A stretch of 6,976 nt of DNA from Bacteroidota bacterium. Its GTDB lineage: Bacteria; Bacteroidota; Bacteroidia; Bacteroidales; UBA1556. Position 1 is the stretch's first letter, and the number at the start of each line of letters is the position of its first letter. The stretch spans positions 1 to 6,976 of the forward strand of contig QMPB01000232.1 of the NCBI GenBank assembly GCA_003648395.1, given 5' to 3'. The position numbers were made by a program, and so were the translations under genes. Positions 1 to 6,814 of the stretch are shown here, in pieces. A model generated the notes under the pieces. The model saw only the letters and a list, made by a program, of their open reading frames with translations, searched no databases and was not told where the DNA came from.

Positions 1-866
1 AAAGGTGCACTAGAGTGATCAAATTCCCAATATAACTGCGGTAAAATATAATCTACCCAACCTTCCATAACCCATTTGCGTGAGTCTGCATATTGATCAG
101 AATATGATTGTAATGTATATGATGAAGTATTACTACCATCTTCACCACCTGATTTCCAAATTCCAAATGGACTAATTCCAAAGCGTATATGAGTTCCATG
201 ATTTTGATTATATTCATTAATCATTTCATGAACTTCTCTTACTACAGTATTGATGTTTTCCCTACGCCAATCGTCTAGTGATTCATCTGGTTCTTTTAAT
301 CTGTTATATAAATCTTCATCGGCTGATAAAGGAATTCCTCCATAGCTATAGAAATAATCATCAAAATGAACACCATCGAGATTATATTTGGCTATTAATT
401 CTTCGATTACATTACGAATATATACCTGTACCTGTCTTTCTCCTGGATTTAAAATTAGTTTTCCATTATTATCTTGAATAACTAAATCAGGATGAAGTCT
501 AGCAAAATTGTCAGGCGCTAATAAAGCTAATTGATCTTCTTTAGAACCAGTTCCAGTAGATACTCTATATGGATTTAACCAAGCGTGGAATTCTATTCCT
601 CGTTTATGGCTTTCATCAATTAAAAATTGTAAAACATCCCAACCAGGATCAACCCCTTCAGTTCCAGTTAAATAGCGACTCCACGGTGCGTAGTCACTGT
701 CATAAAAGGCATCATTCATAGGGCGAACTTGGAAGAAAATCGTATTAAAATTATTAGCTTCTATAATATCTAACATATTGATAATTTTTTGTTTATAATC
801 TTCTTCAGAAGTGCATAAACCAATATCAATATTAGAAACAGTAGCTATCCAAACAGCTCTTATTTC
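1..866 (-). repeat. GHL10 domain, copy 2 (residues 814-1101, incomplete)
   Basis: Second barrel of the large protein. Visible motifs are IRAVWIATVSNIDI (815-828), FQVRPMNDAFY (858-868), GIEFHAWLNPYRV (903-915), KLILNPGERQV (949-959), DGVHFDDYFYSY (977-988), FGISPFGIWKSG (1042-1053) and DYILPQLYWEFDHSSAP (1085-1101). By comparison with copy 1, about 75 further residues are needed to finish the barrel beyond the window edge. In this copy the usual YFYPY reads YFYSY. It is nearer to the cytosolic GHL10 protein than copy 1 is (about 52 against 45 identities over the same 100 columns, counted by hand). Confidence 0.85.
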
Positions 867-3305
867 TTCTGATTTTTCAGTATAAGTTGGTAATTCAATT
901 GGAATATCTGTATTGTGATAAGTTATGATTTCACCATCTCTTATTACATAGATATTTGTTTCTGTTGGTGGTATATCTAACCTTACTCTTCGAGAAAGAA
1001 CTTCACTTTCATTTAAAGCTTCATCGATTGTTTTATATTCGAAAGTATAATTAGCTGTATAAACTAAATTAATTGGCCCTGTATAAACTTGCCAGCTTGA
1101 CCAAGTCTTACCATTGTGCATGCGATAAATTACCACAGTATTTTCTTCAGAAGTCGAAAATGATACTGTTGTTTCTGATGTATAGAACTTCTCTCCATCA
1201 TAAGTTCCATCTATTATAATTGTTGCGTCGCTTGGTGGAGTTGAGTCAATTACTATATCTTTAGAAAGTTCAACCATACAAGCATCGTTGTTTCTATAAT
1301 ATATTGTATACTGCCCTTCAGTGATTAACTCAAAAGGTTCAGTATAATCAATCCATAACCCATCATTAATCTTATACTGCATACTGGTTTCACCGCTTAG
1401 TGAAACAGTAGCTGATTGATAATTTGGATCTTGACCTACTCCTGTTATATTTATAACCGGATCTGAAAAACATTCTTCTTGAAGAGTTAAATATAAATCA
1501 ACTTCCTCGCTTTCAGTACCCCGAGAATCAATTGTTATTGCACGTATAAAATATGAACCAGAATCAGTTAAAGTAATTGGACCTGTATAAAGATTAAATT
1601 CGCCAACACTACCGTGATTAATTGCGACGTAGATATCTTCGCTAGTAGAATTGACTGTAATTTCTGCCCCTATTAGATAATTTTCTCCAATTTTATCACC
1701 ACTTACTTCAATAGTTGGAATATCAGGATTTAAATATTGAATTGGGACATTATATGAAGAAACAGAGCTCTCAACCCCAAAATCATCGACAGTTTTCATA
1801 TAGACAATATGCGCTCCAGAGCCAGTTATATTGATAGGTGAAATGTAAAGTGTCCAATCAGAATCATCTAATTGATAATATATAGTATCACTTGAAGAAA
1901 GTGTCATTAAAACATCACTGATATAAATATCATCACTCATCTCGCCATCTACAGTAACTGTAATAAATGGTATATTAGCTTCATAAATATTTGTTGGAGT
2001 CTCGGTCCAATAATTATCGACAACATATTGCATATGAGAATCATCCAAGTATCCAAGGCGGTACATTACCTCTCCTTTAATTTCAGGATGTTGCAAGTCA
2101 TATTTTAGTTGATCAGCTATTTCAGTTCCTTCCCAATTATATATAGCAGCTGAAGAAACAGCGTGTCCAATATATACATCAACACCTGTTCCTCTTGAAA
2201 TATTAACCCACCAATCAACTACATCAGCGTACGGTGCAGTGGAATGCGTGAAAGGAAAATAAACTTGAGGACAAATATAATCAAGCCAACCTTCTAGAAC
2301 CCATTTCTTACTATCAGCGTATTGATCAAGATATGAGGATGTGTTATAAGGACTAGTGTTACTTCCACCATCTAAAGTTCTAGAATACCCTTCAATACCA
2401 CTTCCCCAAATACCGAATGGACTAATACCAAATTTAACAGAATTTCCAGATAATTCATTATAAGCATCTATATCTTCTTTAACACCACGAACAACATCAT
2501 TGACATTTTCTCTGCGCCAATCTTCTATAGTTTGTCCTGGTAATTTATATAAATCATAGGTTGCGTTATCACTTGAAATTCCACTATATGGATAAAAGTA
2601 ATCATCAAAATGAATACCGTCGACATCATAATTATTTATCAATTCTTTTACTACATTGCGAATATATTCTTTAACTTCTGGTTCTCCTGGATTTAAAATT
2701 AAAGGAGTTCTATCATGTGAATCAATATCACCTTCAATGACTAAATTAGGGTTTTGTTTTGCAAAATTATTAGAAGCCAAAGTAGCTAAATAAGTTGTTT
2801 TTGAACTCGTTGTGTTAGCTACTCTATAAGGATTCATCCAAGCATGAAACTCAATGCCATTCGCATGACATTCATCTATCATCCAAGCTAAAACATCCCA
2901 TCCAGGATTCGAACCTTCACTTCCCATTAGGTAACGACTCCAAGGTGCGTAGTCACTTTCATAAAAAGCATCGTTTAAAGGGCGAACTTGGAAAAGCATC
3001 GCATTCATATGATTAGCTTTTAATTCATCTATTAAACTAATAAAAGCCGCTTTATATTGAGTTTCACTAGTATATTTTGCAATATCCAAATTATAGACTG
3101 TAGCTACCCAAGCACCTCTAAATTCTGTATCATGCTCATCATAAGAATCAGGAATCATTACTTTTTCAGAAGATGAATAATGATAAACATAACTTCCATC
3201 TCTTACAAGAGGTACAAGCGATGTATACCCATTTACATTATTTAATAATAATCCACTTAAAATAATCAAAAAAGCGATTAATATATATAATTTAATTTTC
3301 TTCAT
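1..3305 (-). CDS. Secreted tandem GHL10 (DUF187) glycosyl hydrolase-like protein with Ig-like linker, C-terminus beyond window
   Basis: The reading frame is open from the ATG at 3305 to the left edge (1101 complete codons, no stop), so the C-terminus is missing. Residues 1-26 look like a signal peptide: MKKIK, then a hydrophobic stretch LYILIAFLIILSGLLL, with probable cleavage after NNVNG. Residues 61-432 form a complete GHL10 TIM-barrel domain (FRGAWVATV, FQVRPLNDAFY, EFHAWMNPYRV, GIHFDDYFYPY, FGISPFGIW, DYICPQVY). Residues 445-777 hold about four Ig-like repeats. Residues 814-1101 form a second GHL10 domain, cut off after the seventh-strand-type motif DYILPQLYW. The start is fixed by GGGAGA eight or nine bases upstream and by the signal peptide. 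The family includes E. coli DigH/YngK, which cleaves peptide-free peptidoglycan glycan strands. Acting on peptidoglycan or a related polymer outside the membrane is inferred from family and operon. It follows the cytosolic GHL10 gene with only two bases between them. Surface anchoring would have to be read from the missing C-terminus. Confidence 0.9.
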   Translation of the reverse strand, partial: MKKIKLYILIAFLIILSGLLLNNVNGYTSLVPLVRDGSYVYHYSSSEKVMIPDSYDEHDTEFRGAWVATVYNLDIAKYTSETQYKAAFISLIDELKANHMNAMLFQVRPLNDAFYESDYAPWSRYLMGSEGSNPGWDVLAWMIDECHANGIEFHAWMNPYRVANTTSSKTTYLATLASNNFAKQNPNLVIEGDIDSHDRTPLILNPGEPEVKEYIRNVVKELINNYDVDGIHFDDYFYPYSGISSDNATYDLYKLPGQTIEDWRRENVNDVVRGVKEDIDAYNELSGNSVKFGISPFGIWGSGIEGYSRTLDGGSNTSPYNTSSYLDQYADSKKWVLEGWLDYICPQVYFPFTHSTAPYADVVDWWVNISRGTGVDVYIGHAVSSAAIYNWEGTEIADQLKYDLQHPEIKGEVMYRLGYLDDSHMQYVVDNYWTETPTNIYEANIPFITVTVDGEMSDDIYISDVLMTLSSSDTIYYQLDDSDWTLYISPINITGSGAHIVYMKTVDDFGVESSVSSYNVPIQYLNPDIPTIEVSGDKIGENYLIGAEITVNSTSEDIYVAINHGSVGEFNLYTGPITLTDSGSYFIRAITIDSRGTESEEVDLYLTLQEECFSDPVINITGVGQDPNYQSATVSLSGETSMQYKINDGLWIDYTEPFELITEGQYTIYYRNNDACMVELSKDIVIDSTPPSDATIIIDGTYDGEKFYTSETTVSFSTSEENTVVIYRMHNGKTWSSWQVYTGPINLVYTANYTFEYKTIDEALNESEVLSRRVRLDIPPTETNIYVIRDGEIITYHNTDIPIELPTYTEKSEEIRAVWIATVSNIDIGLCTSEEDYKQKIINMLDIIEANNFNTIFFQVRPMNDAFYDSDYAPWSRYLTGTEGVDPGWDVLQFLIDESHKRGIEFHAWLNPYRVSTGTGSKEDQLALLAPDNFARLHPDLVIQDNNGKLILNPGERQVQVYIRNVIEELIAKYNLDGVHFDDYFYSYGGIPLSADEDLYNRLKEPDESLDDWRRENINTVVREVHEMINEYNQNHGTHIRFGISPFGIWKSGGEDGSNTSSYTLQSYSDQYADSRKWVMEGWVDYILPQLYWEFDHSSAP
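975..1973 (-). repeat. About four Ig-like beta-sandwich repeats linking the two GHL10 domains
   Basis: Residues 445-777 contain four diverged units of roughly 70-90 residues. Each has a core of the type aromatic-x-x-aromatic, then Y-x-x-P-[IF]-x-[LI], then a Y or H strand and a closing D-x-x-x-x-E-S: YQLDDSDWTLYISPINI (477-493), EFNLYTGPITL (569-579), YKINDGLWIDYTEPFEL (644-660) and YRMHNGKTWSSWQVYTGPINL (727-747). Closing strands include KTVDDFGVESSV, ITIDSRGTESEE and KTIDEALNESEV. The pattern resembles OmpL47-type and CHB_HEX_C-type Ig-like domains found as spacers or carbohydrate-binding modules in secreted Gram-positive enzymes. The third unit is the most degenerate (RNNDACMVEL in place of the closing motif). 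A spacer or binding role is inferred. Confidence 0.75.
2010..3125 (-). repeat. GHL10 domain, copy 1 (residues 61-432)
   Basis: First glycosyl hydrolase-like barrel of the large protein and the only full-length copy in it. Key stretches are RGAWVATV (63-70), FQVRPLNDAFY (105-115), GIEFHAWMNPYRV (150-162), LILNPGEPEV (202-211), DGIHFDDYFYPY (229-240), FGISPFGIWGSG (292-303) and DYICPQVYF (342-350). Against copy 2, the 100 residues from 63 to 162 align without gaps to 816-915 with about 63 identities by hand count. This supports an internal duplication. Where the two other copies in the window have YW followed by acidic and aromatic residues (YWEFD, YWDFE), this copy has YFPFT. Confidence 0.85.
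3228..3305 (-). other. Sec signal peptide of the tandem GHL10 protein
   Basis: Residues 1-26 have a basic start (MKKIK), an uninterrupted hydrophobic core of about 16 residues and a small polar tail ending NVNG before YTSLV. No lipobox cysteine is present, so the protein is not a lipoprotein, unlike E. coli DigH. An uncleaved N-terminal membrane anchor is the alternative. Confidence 0.8.
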
Positions 3306-3319
3306 ATCTAATTTCTCCC
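3306..3319 (-). promoter_or_regulatory. Ribosome binding site deciding the start of the tandem GHL10 gene
   Basis: GGGAGA (3314-3319 on the minus strand) lies eight bases before the ATG at 3305. It sits inside the last codons and before the TAG stop of the preceding gene, so translation of the two GHL10 genes is probably coupled. Confidence 0.75.
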
Positions 3320-4510
3320 ATTAAGTAATTTTTTTAATTCACACATTCCAGGATAAGCCTCTAATTTTTCAATAAAATTCTTATAAGTAAAAAATATATT
3401 GCCCTTGACTACGTCAAATTGATTAGCGTATTTTACTTGATTAACAATTTCATATTTATTTAAAAACCCACCATCTTTACCGAGTCTATAAGCTCCATGT
3501 CCTATATAAAGTTTAACAGATGTATCCTTACATACTTCTACCCAAAAATCACAGATATCCGCAAATGGAGCTATTCTATGTTCAAAGTCCCAATAAATCT
3601 GAGGAACGATATAATCTATATATCCTTCCTTAACCCATTTAACTGAATCAGCGTATAAACTATTATAACTTTCAGTACATGCAGGATCAGTATTAGATCC
3701 GAATTCAAAAGTTTTTTTGTTCTTCCAAATTCCAAAAGGACTAATTCCAAATTCTATTGAAGGATTAACTTCTTTTAATGCTTCATGAATATCTCTAATC
3801 AATATATTGACGTTTTCTCTTCTAAAATCGTCAATATTTAGAGATTGTTTTTTAAATTGTTCAGAATCATCTCTATTTAAATCTAATCCACTATAAGGAT
3901 AAAAATAATCATCAAAATGTATACCTGCAACCTCATAGTTTTCAACAATTTCTTTCATCGATTCAATTATAAACTGTCTAACTTCTTTAATAGCTGGATT
4001 TAAGATTAGTTTTCCTTTAGTATCTAAAACAATATATTCAGGATGACGCTTTGCAAAGTTTAAATCATCACAGGTTTTTAGATATTCTTCGATAGATAAA
4101 TTACTATCAGCACTAATTCTATAAGGATTACACCAAGCATGAATTTCAATATTACGCTTTTTAGCTTCAGAGATTATCCATTTAAAAACATCAAATGGAG
4201 GTTTTTTTCCTTCTTTTCCTGTTAAATACCTACTATAGGGATTTAACTTAGAACTATAAAAGGCATCATTTGTAGTCCTTACTTGAAAAAAGATAGTATT
4301 AATATTAAAAGACTTAGCTGTATCTAACATTTCAATTACTTTAATGCGATAATTATCAATGTCTTCAGTAGTAGGTAAATCAATATTATTTACATTCGAT
4401 ACCCACATTCCCCTAATAGGTTTTTCATTATAAATATTAGGTATTTTAACTTGTTTTTTTGTATTAAAATAAAAAACAGGTTCTTTTGTTTGATATTTAT
4501 ATAATTTCAT
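3308..4510 (-). CDS. Cytosolic GHL10 (DUF187, YngK/DigH-like) glycosyl hydrolase-like protein
   Basis: A 400-residue single-domain protein. The GHL10 barrel runs from about residue 31 to 385: RGMWVSNV (33-40), FQVRTTNDAFY (75-85), IEIHAWCNPYRI (121-132), KLILNPAIKEV (167-177), AGIHFDDYFYPY (195-206), FGISPFGIWKN (254-264), DYIVPQIYWDFEH (299-311). Residues 1-30 form a short strand segment that also precedes both barrels of the neighbouring secreted protein. There is no signal peptide, and an in-frame TAA at 4520-4522 rules out a longer N-terminus, so the protein is predicted to stay in the cytoplasm. This is unusual because characterised DigH is an outer-membrane lipoprotein. The start overlaps the GH4 stop by one base (TAATG) and has AAGGAG five bases upstream. 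Family knowledge suggests hydrolysis of amino-sugar glycans. Trimming imported oligosaccharides is an inference, and the catalytic residues are not assigned here. Confidence 0.9.
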   Translation of the reverse strand: MKLYKYQTKEPVFYFNTKKQVKIPNIYNEKPIRGMWVSNVNNIDLPTTEDIDNYRIKVIEMLDTAKSFNINTIFFQVRTTNDAFYSSKLNPYSRYLTGKEGKKPPFDVFKWIISEAKKRNIEIHAWCNPYRISADSNLSIEEYLKTCDDLNFAKRHPEYIVLDTKGKLILNPAIKEVRQFIIESMKEIVENYEVAGIHFDDYFYPYSGLDLNRDDSEQFKKQSLNIDDFRRENVNILIRDIHEALKEVNPSIEFGISPFGIWKNKKTFEFGSNTDPACTESYNSLYADSVKWVKEGYIDYIVPQIYWDFEHRIAPFADICDFWVEVCKDTSVKLYIGHGAYRLGKDGGFLNKYEIVNQVKYANQFDVVKGNIFFTYKNFIEKLEAYPGMCELKKLLNGRN

Positions 4511-5826
4511 TAAGACTCCTTAAAATAATAATCTAAATACTTTCTATGTGCTTTTACCAATTCATCAAAAGCTAAAGATGCTTTTTTTATTGATGAGGTA
4601 AATGGATTTATCTGCAATGCTAACTTGGCTTTTTCAAGATTTCTTTCATAAATTGCATCCACTAATAACTGTTCAAAGGCTTTTACATTTTGTAATGAGC
4701 CTTTAATTGTATCTGGTAATTTACCAATAAACACAGGAATTGGCCCATGTGCTGTAATTCTTGAAGTTATCTCTACTGCACAACCATCTGGAAGGTCGGT
4801 AATATGTCCATTATTTATTGTGTTAACTGCGTGGTATTCTTTTTTATCATTATAAATAGAACTAATTATACTACAAGCAACGTCACTATAATAAGCTCCG
4901 CCTCTTTCTTCTAGTTCTTTTGGTTTTTCTTTTAAATTAATATCTTTATATTTTTCAAAAAGACTTTTTTCTATTTCCTTAACATGTTCGGCTCTAGTTG
5001 AACCTTCTTTATATTGAGCCATAAATTTAGTAAACATCTCTTCATAATAGTAATAATATTTATGATATGGACTTGGATAAACTCCTAGTTGTTTAATGAA
5101 TTTAGGATCCCAAGCTAAAGCATCAATGTTTTTCATTGTTGTTCTATCGCTTTCCATCTTATTTAGTATTTCAGGTAATCTATCTTTGTTTTGATGAAAA
5201 ACATTTAAAACATAAGACATATGATTAACTCCTGCAAAATAAGGAATTAAATCTTTTGGTTTTACTTTCAATACTTCCGCAAAATGATTTGTAAGGTTAA
5301 TTGGAACATTACAAACTCCGATAAACTTTTCAAATTCAGCGTAGCGAAAAACTGCTTCACTGACTACACCTGAAGGATTAGTAAAATTAATTAACCAAGC
5401 ATTAGGGCATAATCTTTTCATATCTTTAATAATATCAAAGATTACTGGAACAGTTCTTAAAGCCTTAAATAAACCTCCAGCTCCAATAGTTTCTTGTCCT
5501 ATCATACCATATTTTGCGGGAATTCTTTCATCTAACACTCTAGCATCCATCTGTCCTACTCTAAATTGCGTAGTAACGAAATCTGCGTTTTTCAAAGCTT
5601 CTTGACGGTCTAGTGTTAAATATATTTTCATAGGTACATTTGCTTTTTCGACCATGCGTTTAGCTAAAGCTCCGACTATTTCTAATTTTTCTTTACCTTC
5701 TAAAATATCGACTAACCAAAGCTCGGCTATTGGTAATTCATTATAGCGTTTAATAAAACCTTCAATTAGTTCAGGGGTATAACTACTTCCTCCACCAATC
5801 GTTACGATTTTTAAGCCTTTACTCAT
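4510..5826 (-). CDS. Family GH4 6-phospho-beta-glucosidase-type glycosidase (NAD and Mn dependent)
   Basis: The 438 residues match the usual GH4 length. The N-terminal Rossmann fold shows KIVTIGGGSSYTPELIEG (6-23) and WLVD (37-40). The 6-phospho-beta-glucosidase signature follows: FRVGQMDARVLDERIPAKYG (88-107) and IGQETIGAGGLFKALRTVPV (109-128). NFTNPSGVVSEAV is at 147-159. C172 (GVCNVP) and H202 (GVNHMSYV) are at the positions of the family's divalent-metal ligands. The region of the catalytic-base tyrosine is GVYPSPYHKYYYYYEE (248-263), with an unusual run of five tyrosines. ERGGAYYSDVACSI (307-320) is typical of 6-phospho-beta-glucosidases. Known members cleave phosphorylated disaccharides in the cytosol by oxidising C3, eliminating the aglycone and reducing again. 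The start overlaps the kinase stop (ATGA) with GGAGGG five bases upstream. The substrate is uncertain: cellobiose-6-phosphate-type by family, amino-sugar disaccharides by context. Confidence 0.92.
   Translation of the reverse strand: MSKGLKIVTIGGGSSYTPELIEGFIKRYNELPIAELWLVDILEGKEKLEIVGALAKRMVEKANVPMKIYLTLDRQEALKNADFVTTQFRVGQMDARVLDERIPAKYGMIGQETIGAGGLFKALRTVPVIFDIIKDMKRLCPNAWLINFTNPSGVVSEAVFRYAEFEKFIGVCNVPINLTNHFAEVLKVKPKDLIPYFAGVNHMSYVLNVFHQNKDRLPEILNKMESDRTTMKNIDALAWDPKFIKQLGVYPSPYHKYYYYYEEMFTKFMAQYKEGSTRAEHVKEIEKSLFEKYKDINLKEKPKELEERGGAYYSDVACSIISSIYNDKKEYHAVNTINNGHITDLPDGCAVEITSRITAHGPIPVFIGKLPDTIKGSLQNVKAFEQLLVDAIYERNLEKAKLALQINPFTSSIKKASLAFDELVKAHRKYLDYYFKES
4511..4521 (-). promoter_or_regulatory. 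Strong ribosome binding site for the cytosolic GHL10 gene
   Basis: AAGGAG (4516-4521 on the minus strand) is five bases from the ATG. It begins inside the TAA at 4520-4522 that blocks the frame upstream. Both facts fix this start. The site lies within the 3' end of the GH4 gene. Confidence 0.8.
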
Positions 5827-6803
5827 AGTTTCCCTCCACTTTTTAATAAATTATTTTCTATCTCTTGACTTTGCTTAATACCTAGTCTATCTAAAGCTAA
5901 CAAGTAAGCACCTATTACAGGGTTAAATTTTGGTTTTATAATATAAGCTTCTTTAACTTCTTCTTTTAAAACTTCTTCAAATGTATTTATAAAAACCGAA
6001 CAATTACTTTGAAAAACTCTTCCCCCAATTACTACAGGAACTTTTTCTTTTTCCATTTCTAATTGTTTAATAACACCTGTTGTTTGTTTAGCCAAATTTG
6101 ACGCAATATCTTTTAATATCATAATCGATACTTCATCATTTTCTTTAGCCGAGTTTATCACAAGCCCAGTTATTTTTCCAAAGGTTTTTTTATCTATAGT
6201 ACGTTTAGGATAAAATAAAGGTATTACTTCTTCCATGTTTTTAACTTGGAATAATTTTGGTATTTTTATTCTTAAAACAGTATCTTTATAAGTTAATTCG
6301 CTAGCTCTAAAAGCATAGTGCAAAGCTTCTCTTGCGATATCTAATCCCCCACCATATGTACCCAAGATATAACTTAAAGATCTAAGTATAGCTTCTTTAC
6401 CATCTTTATTAATAGCCGCAGAATTAGTTCCCGTTCCGCAGATACAAACCGCTCCATAAGGTGTGACTAGTCCGCTTCTTAATATTATCCAAGCATCATT
6501 TTTAATAAAAAAATCAATTCCCTTAAAAATATTTTGACATAATTTATTGAGATGTTTATAATCCTCTTCTAAATCCGCTCCGCTAAGTCCTAAACTTATA
6601 TATAAAATATCAGAATCATTTAAATTAAGAGTGTTTTTTGCATCTTTAAATAGCCCTTCAATTATTCTTATAAACTCTAAATCTCCAGAACTAAAAACAT
6701 TACATCCACTCGTTGATTTATCAAAGTGAATATTTCCTAATAAATCAATTACATTTAGACGAGTTTTAGTTCCTCCACCATCATAGGCAAAAATATATTT
6801 CAT
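5823..6803 (-). CDS. BadF/BadG/BcrA/BcrD-family N-acetyl-sugar kinase, MurK/NagK-like
   Basis: The 326 residues form a two-lobed ASKHA-fold kinase of the usual length for the family. Motifs in order: phosphate-1 loop YDGGGTKTR (7-15), LGLSGAD (71-77), the probable catalytic Asp103 in IKNDAWIILRSG (100-111), phosphate-2 loop CGTGTNSAA (122-130), GTYGGGLDIAREAL (148-161), adenosine-side VVIGGRVF (257-264) and a C-terminal NPVIGAYLLALD (294-305). Family members phosphorylate N-acetylglucosamine, and clostridial MurK phosphorylates both MurNAc and GlcNAc at O6. Lying directly behind anmK favours a MurK-type role here, but GlcNAc or glucosamine kinase is possible. The gene starts four bases after the anmK stop and overlaps the next gene by four bases. 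Its own TGA stop, followed at once by another start, supports the standard code. Confidence 0.88.
   Translation of the reverse strand: MKYIFAYDGGGTKTRLNVIDLLGNIHFDKSTSGCNVFSSGDLEFIRIIEGLFKDAKNTLNLNDSDILYISLGLSGADLEEDYKHLNKLCQNIFKGIDFFIKNDAWIILRSGLVTPYGAVCICGTGTNSAAINKDGKEAILRSLSYILGTYGGGLDIAREALHYAFRASELTYKDTVLRIKIPKLFQVKNMEEVIPLFYPKRTIDKKTFGKITGLVINSAKENDEVSIMILKDIASNLAKQTTGVIKQLEMEKEKVPVVIGGRVFQSNCSVFINTFEEVLKEEVKEAYIIKPKFNPVIGAYLLALDRLGIKQSQEIENNLLKSGGKL
5827..5837 (-). promoter_or_regulatory. Ribosome binding site for the GH4 gene, inside the kinase gene
   Basis: GGAGGG (5832-5837 on the minus strand) lies five bases before the ATG at 5826 and within the last codons of the kinase gene, whose TGA stop overlaps this ATG. 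The arrangement is typical of translational coupling. Confidence 0.8.
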
Positions 6804-6814
6804 CTCTTCACCTT
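6804..6814 (-). promoter_or_regulatory. Ribosome binding site for the kinase gene
   Basis: AAGGTG (6809-6814 on the minus strand) lies five bases before the ATG at 6803 and overlaps the last codons and TGA stop of anmK. It is weaker than the two sites downstream but well placed. Confidence 0.65.

Noticed and set aside
278..481. A 67-residue open frame on the plus strand.
   Set aside because: It lies wholly antisense to the second GHL10 barrel of the large minus-strand gene, has low-complexity hydrophobic and histidine-rich content and no ribosome binding site or family resemblance. It is a shadow frame.
867..2009. Possibility that the large frame is really two genes joined by a lost stop codon.
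   Set aside because: The frame is continuous, the region between the barrels codes for well-formed Ig-like repeats, and no second signal peptide or ribosome binding site was noticed before the second barrel.
5040..5062. AT-rich trinucleotide-like run resembling a simple repeat.
   Set aside because: It encodes the tyrosine run of the GH4 protein in frame, uses mixed TAT/TAC codons and is only about 15 bases long.
5823..6810. Possible use of TGA as tryptophan (mycoplasma code), considered because of the low G+C content.
   Set aside because: All tryptophans seen are TGG, and the TGA codons ending anmK and the kinase gene coincide with the conserved family ends and with the next start codons.
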